This document shows, piece by piece, positions 9,079 to 16,523 of a stretch of 64,000 nt of DNA. The notes beneath the pieces were generated by a model. That model made no database searches. It was not told the DNA's origin and was given only the letters and a program-made list of their open reading frames with translations. The translations under genes and the position numbers were made by a program. Position 1 is the first letter of the stretch. Every line of letters starts with the position of its first letter. The stretch covers positions 966,001-1,030,000 of the forward strand of contig NZ_SMGO01000002.1 of NCBI RefSeq assembly GCF_004339765.1, in the 5' to 3' direction. Origin of the DNA: Albibacterium bauzanense. GTDB taxonomy: Bacteria > Bacteroidota > Bacteroidia > Sphingobacteriales > Sphingobacteriaceae.

Positions 9079-10713
9079 TTATTCTTCTTCCATAAAGGGG
9101 TATCGATAGTTTGTTGGCGAGTCAAAAACTTCTTTAATTGTACGTGGAGAAACCCATCGTAATAAATTTATCATTGACCCAGCCTTGTCGTTGGTTCCAG
9201 ACCCTCTGGCACCACCAAAAGGCTGTTGTCCAACAACGGCTCCTGTACATTTATCGTTGATATAAAAATTACCGGCAGCGTTTTTCAAGCTTTCCGTAGC
9301 TTGAGCAATGGCATACCTGTCTTGTGCAATCACTGCTCCTGTCAAAGCATAAATAGAAGTTTCATCAACAAGCTTTAAAGTTTCCTCAAATTGATCGTCT
9401 TCATAAACGAAAATAGTAAGAACAGGTCCGAATAGCTCATCGCATAAGGTAATATAGTTTGGTTTTGAGGCGACAAGTACTGTAGGCTCAATAAAATAAC
9501 CTTTACTTTTATCGTAATTCCCTCCGATAAGAATAGAAACATCGGGGTCATTCTTGGCAGCATCTATATAGCCTGTTAATTTATCGAATGATTTTTCGTC
9601 GATAACTGCATTGATGAAATTGCTAAAGTCTTCAACTCCACCCATCTTAAAAGATGAGATATCGCGAATCATGGCATCTTTTAGCGCAGGCCATAAACTC
9701 GCCGGTATATATACCCTCGAAGCGGCCGAGCATTTCTGGCCTTGATATTCAAAAGCCCCGCGTATAATTGCAGTATTTGCAATTTCTATATTAGCAGAGG
9801 GATGAACGAGAATAAAATCCTTTCCACCAGTTTCTCCAACTATTCGCGGATAGGTTTTGTAGCGATGAATATTCTCGCCGATTGTTTTCCATATATTTTG
9901 AAAAACGGCGGTCGAGCCTGTGAAGTGTATCCCTGCAAAATCCGGATGTTTAAAAATAATATCTCCAGCTTCCGGGCCATCTACATAAATTAAATTAATT
10001 ACTCCATCTGGTAAGCCGGCTTCCTTAAATATCTGCATAATTACATTAGCAGCATAAATCTGCGTATCTGCCGGTTTCCATACAACCACGTTTCCCATAA
10101 GAGCAACACTGCTTGGCAGGTTACCAGCAATGGCAGTAAAATTAAAAGGCGTTAGTGCAAATACAAAGCCTTCCAAAGGTCTGTGTTCAACTTTATTCCA
10201 AACCCCTCGCGGAGATATTGGTGGTTGCTGAGCATAGATCTCACTCATATACTCCACATTAAAGCGGAGAAAATCAATAAGCTCACAAGCAGAATCAATC
10301 TCTGCCTGGTAGGCATTTTTTGATTGTCCAAGCATTGTAGCGGCATTTAGTTTGTTTCTATAAGGTCCGGCAATTAAGTCGGCAGCCTTTAAAAAAATAG
10401 AGGCTCTTTCCTGCCATGCTAATTTCTCCCAATCTCTTTTGGCATCCAATGCTGCTTGAATAGCCGCATGGATATGACTCTTATCACCTTGATGATAATA
10501 GCCTAAAATATGTTGATGATCATGTGGAGGCCGTAAAGCTTTTTTATTATTTGTTCGTACTTCTTTAGCTCCAATATACATTGGAATATCTACTTCAAAA
10601 GAGCGTGCAGCCTCAATGGCTTCTTTTAGTAATTTGCGTTCTGTACTGCCTGGTGCATATGAGAGAACCGTTTCATTAATAGGTATGGGTACCTTGAAAA
10701 ATCCCTTTGACAT
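9079..10713 (-). CDS. pruA: L-glutamate gamma-semialdehyde dehydrogenase (P5C dehydrogenase)
   Basis: It oxidises L-glutamate gamma-semialdehyde (from proline via P5C) to glutamate with NAD+. The 544-residue length and the motifs fit the aldehyde dehydrogenase superfamily: nucleotide-binding LTPFNFTAIAGNLP near residue 187, the glycine motif FTGSTAV, general-base E294 in GETGGKDF and nucleophile C328 in YQGQKCSAAS. The ending PFMEEE is typical of the stand-alone eukaryote-like PruA rather than the PutA fusion. The proline dehydrogenase partner is not in the window. A TAnnTTTG element at 10731-10738 lies 17 bp upstream of the start. Confidence 0.96.
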   Translation of the reverse strand: MSKGFFKVPIPINETVLSYAPGSTERKLLKEAIEAARSFEVDIPMYIGAKEVRTNNKKALRPPHDHQHILGYYHQGDKSHIHAAIQAALDAKRDWEKLAWQERASIFLKAADLIAGPYRNKLNAATMLGQSKNAYQAEIDSACELIDFLRFNVEYMSEIYAQQPPISPRGVWNKVEHRPLEGFVFALTPFNFTAIAGNLPSSVALMGNVVVWKPADTQIYAANVIMQIFKEAGLPDGVINLIYVDGPEAGDIIFKHPDFAGIHFTGSTAVFQNIWKTIGENIHRYKTYPRIVGETGGKDFILVHPSANIEIANTAIIRGAFEYQGQKCSAASRVYIPASLWPALKDAMIRDISSFKMGGVEDFSNFINAVIDEKSFDKLTGYIDAAKNDPDVSILIGGNYDKSKGYFIEPTVLVASKPNYITLCDELFGPVLTIFVYEDDQFEETLKLVDETSIYALTGAVIAQDRYAIAQATESLKNAAGNFYINDKCTGAVVGQQPFGGARGSGTNDKAGSMINLLRWVSPRTIKEVFDSPTNYRYPFMEEE

Positions 10714-10730
10714 AGTAAAAGCTTTAGGTA

Positions 10731-10738
10731 CAAAGATA
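10731..10738 (-). promoter_or_regulatory. -7 element of pruA promoter
   Basis: On the minus strand this reads TATCTTTG, an exact match to the Bacteroidota -7 consensus TAnnTTTG, ending 17 nt before the pruA ATG. No -33 TTTG is at the expected spacing, so it is a partial promoter match. Confidence 0.55.
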
Positions 10739-10780
10739 CTGTTTTATATAAAAACGCATCGTTTGTAATTAGTTATATCA

Positions 10781-10809
10781 TTGTAAACTTAAATTATTGT
10801 TTATTTTTG
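10781..10809 (+). promoter_or_regulatory. lpxK promoter (Bacteroidota type)
   Basis: TTG at 10781-10783 and TATTTTTG at 10802-10809 are 18 bp apart, close to the -33/-7 arrangement used by the Bacteroidota primary sigma factor. The -7 element ends 7 nt before the lpxK ATG, leaving almost no 5' leader. Confidence 0.65.
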
Positions 10810-10816
10810 ATCTGAA

Positions 10817-11875
10817 ATGATTAATACCCTTCGATTACTTTTATGGCCGTTTTCTCTGCTTTATGGATTGGTGATTGCCATTCGTAATTTCCTGTATGAC
10901 AAGAACATTTTTAAGTCTCAAAAGTTTGACCTGCCTGTCATTGTAATTGGAAACCTGGCGGTTGGCGGCACTGGTAAAAGCCCTTTAACCGAATACCTGA
11001 TTCGTTTATTAAGAGATTCTTTTAAAGTAGCAAGCCTCAGCAGAGGTTATGGAAGAGAAACAACCGGATTTATATACGTAGAAACAACGGATAGCTTCAC
11101 AAAAGTTGGAGACGAACCCCTGCAGTTTAAAACCAAATATCCTGAAGTTACTGTTGCGGTATGTGAAGATCGGGTAGAAGGGGTGAAGCGATTAAAAGAC
11201 ACCCATGATGTTATTGTTTTAGATGATGCCTTTCAGCATCGGGCATTAACTCCTGGTTTAAGTATCTTATTATTTGATTATGAAAGCCTGTTTAAACCTC
11301 GCTTGTTGTTGCCTGCCGGTAATTTGCGCGATTCCTTTACACAGCGTAAAAGGGCAGATCTGATTATCATAACAAAAACACCGTCTTCGCTTTCCGAAGA
11401 AAAGAAAACAGCAGCAGTTAAAAGAATGGCAGTAAATGCTAATCAACAAATTTTGTTTTCTTCATTAAGCTATGGAAGCCCTTATAATATATTTAATGCA
11501 TCAGAAACCAAGGACGATTTGCTTAATCAGGAAAGCGATATCTTATTGGTTACCGGTATTGCCAACCCAAAACCTTTATTGAATTATTTAGAAGGTAAGT
11601 GCCATAAAATTGAATTAGTTTCATATCCTGATCATCACAGCTATACAGAAAAGGATATGGAGTTTATTGTTAAAAAGTATACAGCTCTATCTGCTAAGAA
11701 TAAAATCATAGTCAGTACAGAGAAAGACCTTCAGCGTTTAAGGAAATTTTTAAACAACCCTCTTTTAAGCAATTTACCCATCTGGATTATACCTGTCGAA
11801 GCCTGTTTTAACGAAGAAGATAGCCGGCAATTCACTTCTCTTATTTTAAACTATTGCCACAAAAAGGTAAAGTGA
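10817..11875 (+). CDS. lpxK: Tetraacyldisaccharide 4'-kinase
   Basis: LpxK phosphorylates the 4' position of the tetraacyldisaccharide-1-phosphate in lipid A synthesis at the inner face of the cytoplasmic membrane. The 352-residue protein starts with a hydrophobic membrane-associated helix (LLLWPFSLLYGLVIAIRNF). The P-loop is IGNLAVGGTGKS at residues 44-55, and LDDAFQHRAL is the DD..QH motif expected for LpxK. It is followed after 34 bp by a purine nucleoside phosphorylase and then a porin, probably one operon joined by short gaps. Confidence 0.96.
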   Translation: MINTLRLLLWPFSLLYGLVIAIRNFLYDKNIFKSQKFDLPVIVIGNLAVGGTGKSPLTEYLIRLLRDSFKVASLSRGYGRETTGFIYVETTDSFTKVGDEPLQFKTKYPEVTVAVCEDRVEGVKRLKDTHDVIVLDDAFQHRALTPGLSILLFDYESLFKPRLLLPAGNLRDSFTQRKRADLIIITKTPSSLSEEKKTAAVKRMAVNANQQILFSSLSYGSPYNIFNASETKDDLLNQESDILLVTGIANPKPLLNYLEGKCHKIELVSYPDHHSYTEKDMEFIVKKYTALSAKNKIIVSTEKDLQRLRKFLNNPLLSNLPIWIIPVEACFNEEDSRQFTSLILNYCHKKVK

Positions 11876-11909
11876 AGAGATAAATGTATTTTCGTAAAAA
11901 ATAAAGATT

Positions 11910-12722
11910 ATGAACAGAGAGCTAGAAGAAACGTTAAAATATATCAACCAGCATGTCGGCGATTTTAAACCAGAAGTTGGAATCATATTAGGTACCGGCC
12001 TTGGTAAACTAGCTGGTGAAATTGAGATAGAAAAGCAATTGATGTATGCTCATATCCCTAATTTCCCTGTTTCTACGGTTGAGTTTCATTCCGGTAAATT
12101 AATATTTGGTACACTCAACGGTAAAAAAGTGGTTGCTATGCAAGGCCGTTTACATTATTACGAAGGCTATTCCATGCAGCAGATAACTTTCCCGGTACGT
12201 ATTTTAAAGCTGTTGGGTATTCAACGATTATTTGTTTCAAATGCCAGCGGTTCATTAAATCCGGCCATAAAAAAGGGCGATTTGGTCTGTATCGAAGATC
12301 ATATAAACCTCCTTCCTGATAATCCGTTGCGTGGCAGTAATTTAGATAAATTAGGCCCTCGCTTTCCTGATATGAGTAAGCCTTATTGCAGAAATCTGCA
12401 GAAAGAAGCCATACGAATTGCTGCTGAGAAAAACATAAAAATGCATCAAGGTGTTTATGTTGCAATTATGGGTCCCAATCTTGAAACACGTGCAGAATAT
12501 CGTTATATGCGTATCATCGGTGGTGATATTGTAGGTATGAGTACAGTGCCGGAGGTAATAGTTGCCAACCATATGGACTTAAAAGTATTTGCCATATCAG
12601 TTGTTACAGATGAGGGCTTTCATGAAGACCTGCAGCCGGTTTCTTTTGAAGAAATCGTCGAAGTTGCATCACAAACAGAACCATATATGACTGAGATTTT
12701 AAAAGAATTAATAGCTTTGTAA
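11910..12722 (+). CDS. punA: Purine-nucleoside phosphorylase (trimeric PNP type)
   Basis: It cleaves inosine/guanosine with phosphate to the base and ribose-1-phosphate in purine salvage. The 270-residue length and motifs match the low-molecular-mass trimeric PNP family: LGTGLGKL at residues 26-33, the phosphate-binding PVSTVEFHSGK region, GRLHYYEGY, and GPNLETRAEYRYMR with a substrate-binding Glu. VGMSTVPEVIVANHM near residue 210 carries the catalytic Asn/His-type region. It sits between lpxK and the porin, 3 bp before the latter, so translation may be coupled. Confidence 0.95.
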   Translation: MNRELEETLKYINQHVGDFKPEVGIILGTGLGKLAGEIEIEKQLMYAHIPNFPVSTVEFHSGKLIFGTLNGKKVVAMQGRLHYYEGYSMQQITFPVRILKLLGIQRLFVSNASGSLNPAIKKGDLVCIEDHINLLPDNPLRGSNLDKLGPRFPDMSKPYCRNLQKEAIRIAAEKNIKMHQGVYVAIMGPNLETRAEYRYMRIIGGDIVGMSTVPEVIVANHMDLKVFAISVVTDEGFHEDLQPVSFEEIVEVASQTEPYMTEILKELIAL

Positions 12723-12725
12723 AGA

Positions 12726-14741
12726 ATGATGAACTTCCGCTTTTTTATAATTGGAGTCCTTTTATGTCTCACCTCGCAAATCCTTTTTGCACAGGTTCCA
12801 ATAGGAAGTGGAGAACAATGGGGTGAGGATCTTGATTCTCTTCGAAATGCAGAGGAATTAAAGGAAGATTCAATTATTTACAATGCAAGCTACATTCGCT
12901 ATACCACATTAGAGCGTATGAAGCTTGGTACCTATACCGTTCAGATAGATACCGGCTTAAGAGGATTTCAATATTATAACCCTCAAAATAACCCCTACAA
13001 CCCCAGTATCAATAATGGAAGTTATGGTTTAGCAACACGCGATCTGCTCTTTAGTCCATCAAAAACCATAGGTTTTCAGACCGGCTTTCACAGTCTTGAG
13101 CGTTATTTGCTTCACCCGGATTCTATTCGTTACTATCGGGCTCGTTCACCTTTTTCAGAGCTGGGTTTTGTAACTGGCGACCAGGTTTTTCGAGCTACGG
13201 TTGCCCAGAATATTACTCCTAATTGGAGCATTGGCGGTGAAATAAACTTTGCCCTTGCAAAAGGCATTTATCAAAATCAACGATACAATGATTCAAAATC
13301 AGCGGTTTTTTCCTGGTATGAATCTGATAATAACCGATATAATCTTTTAACCAATCTGGTGTTTAATACCTTGGTCGCGACCGAAAATGGATCGGTCTTA
13401 AACGACACGCTTTTTGACGTTAAAGGAAGGCAGCCTAGTGAAGCTGAAATTGTTCGGTTAGTAGGGCAAAGGGAAGAACGCCCACGACAAACCTGGAAAG
13501 ATTATAGTTTCTTTCTTCGCCAAAGCTTCTTTATCGGCAGAATAGATTCTATTAATCCGGGCACGCAGGAGGTACAGATCTTACCTACCCAACGTGTTTC
13601 ACATACTTTACGATTAAGCAGTAAAAAGTTTAAGTTTTATAAAAATGAGGATGATGCAAATGGTGCCTTCCCATTCACGCAAGATCCGGCTATTCTAACC
13701 AAAGATTCGACCCGCTTAAAATCAATCAGCAATGAGTTTGGGTATAGCTTCTATTTGCGGGGTAAATCAACTTCCTTTATAAAGAATGAGGTGAAGCTTG
13801 ATTTACGTCTTCAGAATGAAATATCATGGTTTAATGCCAAAGATGATAAATTTAGCTTCCAGAATACAACCCTTAAAGCCGGTATTGGCTATCGCTTTAG
13901 CGATCGTGTAAACATTGTAGGAGACCTTAATCAGATTGTTGCAGGCAGAAATTTTGGCGACTATCTCTATGAAGCAAATGCAAACTTTTTGCTTAGCAAT
14001 ACCGTTGGCCGTATCATCCTGGGAGGTTATATACAAAACAAATCGCCTGAGTACCTTTTTGAACATGTTAACTACCAATACCATAAGTGGCCTGAGAATC
14101 CAGACGAAGCATTCAATTTTGATAAAACCAAGATCAACAACCTTTCCTTTACTTACGAAAACACCAAACTGGGCTTTACAGGTAAAGCAGAGTATTTCCT
14201 GATGAATAATTATCACTATTATAAGGAAGTTGATAATCCGGATTTTACTGATATACTGATGCGGAAGATAGAACCCACTCAAATAACAGCTAATATCAAT
14301 ATGCTGAAAATCTCGGTGGGAGAGAAGCTCACATTTGGCAGGTTCCATTTTGATAATTATGCCGTATATCAGAAGTCTGATTATATGAGCGTACTGCAAA
14401 CTCCGGAATTGTACACCTGGCATAGTTTCTATTATAATAACATTCTCGTAAAAGTTGTAAACTTTAATATTGGCTTTGATGTGCGTTTTAACACACCGTT
14501 TGTGGCACCTTCTTATGCCATTAATGTTGGCCAGTTTTACAATGATAATGCAGATATTGAATTCTCAACATACCCCGTTGTTGATGTTTGGTTAACAGCA
14601 ACGCTTAAGCGTACAAACTTCTTTCTTCGATACGATTATGCCAATCAAGGACTGCTTTCGAACGGCTATTATACAGTCAGACGTTACCCAATGGCAGATG
14701 CAAACCTTCGATTTGGATTAACATGGAAGTTTTATGATTAA
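12726..14741 (+). CDS. Putative outer-membrane porin (Bacteroidota putative porin family)
   Basis: This 671-residue protein starts with a clear signal peptide (FFIIGVLLCLTSQILFA, cleavage before QVPIG). The rest alternates short polar and aromatic segments typical of an outer-membrane beta-barrel and ends in a strand finishing LTWKFYD with a near-terminal aromatic residue. The overall pattern matches the Bacteroidota 'putative porin' family; the substrate is unknown. It is the third gene after lpxK and PNP with a 3-bp gap to PNP, so it may be co-transcribed with a lipid A gene, a sensible pairing for outer-membrane biogenesis. Either ATG at 12726 or 12729 could start translation. Confidence 0.82.
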   Translation: MMNFRFFIIGVLLCLTSQILFAQVPIGSGEQWGEDLDSLRNAEELKEDSIIYNASYIRYTTLERMKLGTYTVQIDTGLRGFQYYNPQNNPYNPSINNGSYGLATRDLLFSPSKTIGFQTGFHSLERYLLHPDSIRYYRARSPFSELGFVTGDQVFRATVAQNITPNWSIGGEINFALAKGIYQNQRYNDSKSAVFSWYESDNNRYNLLTNLVFNTLVATENGSVLNDTLFDVKGRQPSEAEIVRLVGQREERPRQTWKDYSFFLRQSFFIGRIDSINPGTQEVQILPTQRVSHTLRLSSKKFKFYKNEDDANGAFPFTQDPAILTKDSTRLKSISNEFGYSFYLRGKSTSFIKNEVKLDLRLQNEISWFNAKDDKFSFQNTTLKAGIGYRFSDRVNIVGDLNQIVAGRNFGDYLYEANANFLLSNTVGRIILGGYIQNKSPEYLFEHVNYQYHKWPENPDEAFNFDKTKINNLSFTYENTKLGFTGKAEYFLMNNYHYYKEVDNPDFTDILMRKIEPTQITANINMLKISVGEKLTFGRFHFDNYAVYQKSDYMSVLQTPELYTWHSFYYNNILVKVVNFNIGFDVRFNTPFVAPSYAINVGQFYNDNADIEFSTYPVVDVWLTATLKRTNFFLRYDYANQGLLSNGYYTVRRYPMADANLRFGLTWKFYD

Positions 14742-14755
14742 GTTATTTGAAATAT

Positions 14756-14763
14756 TATCTTTG
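14756..14763 (+). promoter_or_regulatory. -7 element upstream of cyclophilin gene
   Basis: TATCTTTG matches TAnnTTTG and lies 19 nt before the chosen ATG at 14783. Its position downstream of the in-frame ATG at 14747 argues that 14783 is the real start. No -33 TTTG at the proper spacing was seen. Confidence 0.55.
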
Positions 14764-14782
14764 TCAATTAAAATTGAAAAAT

Positions 14783-15220
14783 ATGAGTAAAGCAATAATA
14801 AAAACTGAAAAAGGAGATATGACCGTAGAGTTCTACGATAAAGATGCCCCTAATACGGTAGCGAATTTCCTGAAATTAGCGAAGTCTGGTTATTACGATG
14901 GAGTAACTTTCCACCGTGTAATTCCTGATTTTGTAGTTCAAGGAGGTGATCCAACAGGAACAGGAGCAGGTGGCCCGGGCTATTCAATTGACTGTGAGCT
15001 TGATGGTGAAAATCAATACCACGACCGCGGTGTTTTATCGATGGCACATGCCGGTAGAAATACAGGTGGTTCTCAGTTCTTTATTTGTCATAGCCGCAGT
15101 AATACTGCTCACCTTGACAGAAACCATACTTGCTTTGGTAAAGTAGTTGAAAACGTGGATGTAGTTGATGATATCCGTCAGGGAGATAAAATCACAGGCA
15201 TTGAAATTATAGAAGAATAA
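14783..15220 (+). CDS. Cyclophilin-type peptidyl-prolyl cis-trans isomerase
   Basis: This 145-residue single-domain cyclophilin catalyses cis-trans isomerisation of prolyl bonds. The catalytic block FHRVIPDFVVQGGDPTGTG, the GGSQFFICHS active-site strand and HLDRNHTCFGKV are all present. There is no signal peptide, so it should act in the cytoplasm. I start it at the ATG at 14783 (MSKAIIKTEKG) rather than 12 codons upstream, because homologues begin there and a promoter-like TATCTTTG lies between the two ATGs. The DUF5606 gene follows after 45 bp and probably shares the transcript. Confidence 0.94.
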   Translation: MSKAIIKTEKGDMTVEFYDKDAPNTVANFLKLAKSGYYDGVTFHRVIPDFVVQGGDPTGTGAGGPGYSIDCELDGENQYHDRGVLSMAHAGRNTGGSQFFICHSRSNTAHLDRNHTCFGKVVENVDVVDDIRQGDKITGIEIIEE

Positions 15221-15265
15221 ATAACGGGTTCTGAATCGTTAGAACTGAATCCATAAATAACATAG

Positions 15266-15700
15266 ATGAATTTAAGAGGAATTGTTGCAGTATCGGGAAA
15301 GCCCGGTCTCTTTAAGTTGGTAGGACAGAATAAAGCAGGTTATGTACTTGAAAGTCTGGATGCTCAAAAGATTAAAACGGTAGTAAGTTTATCTGCCAAT
15401 AAAATGGCTTCTCTCGAAGACATTACTATTTTTGGCGATGAGGATGATATCCGTTTGCCTGATGTTTTTGAACAGATGAAGTCTGAAGAAAACCTGCCGG
15501 ATGTTAAAACAGCTACAGGAAGTGATTTACGTGATTTCTTCAGAGTTGTAGCTCCTCATCACGATGAAACCCGTGTTTATAGTTCTGATATAAAGAAAAT
15601 CGTAAGTTGGTTCAAGATCTTAAAAGAGCTGCCTTTGTTTCATGAAGAGGCACCAGAGCCTTTAGATGCAGGAAGAGAGAAAGCTGCGTCAGAAGAATAA
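15266..15700 (+). CDS. DUF5606 domain protein
   Basis: This small acidic 144-residue cytoplasmic protein begins MNLRGIVAVSGKPGLFKLVG, the hallmark of the Bacteroidota-specific DUF5606 family, which has no known function. The N-terminal half looks like a small beta-barrel (GKPGLFKLVGQNKAGYVLE) with a segment naming 'SLSANKMASLEDITIFG'. The C-terminal half is helical and ends in a charged tail. No enzyme motifs are visible. It follows the cyclophilin gene by 45 bp and is closed by a terminator at 15722-15750. Confidence 0.85.
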   Translation: MNLRGIVAVSGKPGLFKLVGQNKAGYVLESLDAQKIKTVVSLSANKMASLEDITIFGDEDDIRLPDVFEQMKSEENLPDVKTATGSDLRDFFRVVAPHHDETRVYSSDIKKIVSWFKILKELPLFHEEAPEPLDAGREKAASEE

Positions 15701-15721
15701 CAAAAAACTAACATAAAAAAT

Positions 15722-15750
15722 AAAAGGGTGTCTTTACAGGCACCTTTTTT
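15722..15750 (+). terminator. Terminator after the DUF5606 gene
   Basis: A 9-bp stem with one bulged G (AAAGG-G-TGTC pairing with GGCACCTTT) is followed by a T tract to 15750. Its T tract overlaps the stop codon of the small minus-strand gene at 15749-15877. Confidence 0.8.
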
Positions 15751-15877
15751 AGTTAGTAAAATAAATAAGCAAAGCAATAATAGCAACTCCTATAATAATT
15801 GCAATGGTCATTGATTTGCTTTCGCTGACTTGGTTGCCACCTTTAAAACGATAGTTTCTTTTTCCAAAATTACTCAT
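15749..15877 (-). CDS. Small single-pass membrane protein (42 aa)
   Basis: A complete 43-codon frame runs from ATG at 15877 to TAA at 15749. The first ~22 residues are polar and basic (MSNFGKRNYRFKGG...), followed by a strongly hydrophobic helix (MTIAIIIGVAIIALLIYFTN) long enough to span the membrane once with the N-terminus probably inside. I do not recognise the family. The clear amphipathic split and the otherwise empty 260-bp gap support a real gene. It lies 84 bp downstream of rlmH on the same strand. It could be an uncharacterised Bacteroidota small membrane protein. Confidence 0.6.
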   Translation of the reverse strand: MSNFGKRNYRFKGGNQVSESKSMTIAIIIGVAIIALLIYFTN

Positions 15878-15961
15878 AGCTTAATTTCCTTTCATTATTT
15901 TAATCAATCTACCCATATGATGAATATAACGACATTTTTCCATAAATAAAAGCTGGTATAT

Positions 15962-16435
15962 CTATTCATGATGATAAGGCTCGCCCTTTAAAATGCTAAA
16001 TGCACGATATAATTGTTCACTAAAGAATAAGCGAACCATTTGATGCGAAAAAGTCATTTTCGAAAGAGAAAGTTTAGCATCAGAACGATCCTCAATGCTT
16101 GCATCAAAACCATAGGGACCGCCAATAACGAAAATAAGATGCTGAGTACTTGATAGCATTTTCTTACTTAGAAAATTAGCGAACTCTACCGATCGGTATT
16201 CCTTGCCTCGTTCATCTAATAATATAACACAATCTCCACTGTTAATATGTTTTAATATTTGTTCAGATTCTTTTGCCTTTTGCTGCTCCTTGCTCAAGTT
16301 TTTACTGTTCTTTATATCCGGAATAACAATCATCTTAAAATTAATATAAAATTTTAAGCGTTTTTGAAAGCTGTCAATACCTTCAATTAAGTAGGAATCG
16401 TCTGTCTTACCAATACAAATAAGGCTTATCTTCAT
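15962..16435 (-). CDS. rlmH: 23S rRNA pseudouridine-1915 N3-methyltransferase RlmH
   Basis: RlmH, a SPOUT-fold methyltransferase, uses SAM to methylate pseudouridine 1915 in helix 69 of 23S rRNA. The 157-residue length is typical. The protein begins MKISLICIGKT, has LLDERGKEYRSVEFA, the SAM-binding loop FVIGGPYGF and the C-terminal SLSKMTFSHQMVRLFFSEQLYRAFSILKGEPYHH block characteristic of the family. It is divergent from the MutS-like gene and is followed on the same strand by the small membrane protein. Confidence 0.97.
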   Translation of the reverse strand: MKISLICIGKTDDSYLIEGIDSFQKRLKFYINFKMIVIPDIKNSKNLSKEQQKAKESEQILKHINSGDCVILLDERGKEYRSVEFANFLSKKMLSSTQHLIFVIGGPYGFDASIEDRSDAKLSLSKMTFSHQMVRLFFSEQLYRAFSILKGEPYHHE

Positions 16436-16523
16436 GAAGGCTGCTTTTTTATAACCTGAAATAACTGTAAAGTTAATTTTTCAAAGCCGTTCTTAAAGAT
16501 TAAATTCGGAATTTATTATAAAT

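Noticed and set aside
13824-14423. 199-codon minus-strand frame inside the porin gene
   Set aside because: It is the antisense of a well-supported outer-membrane protein with a signal peptide; long antisense frames arise here by codon bias.
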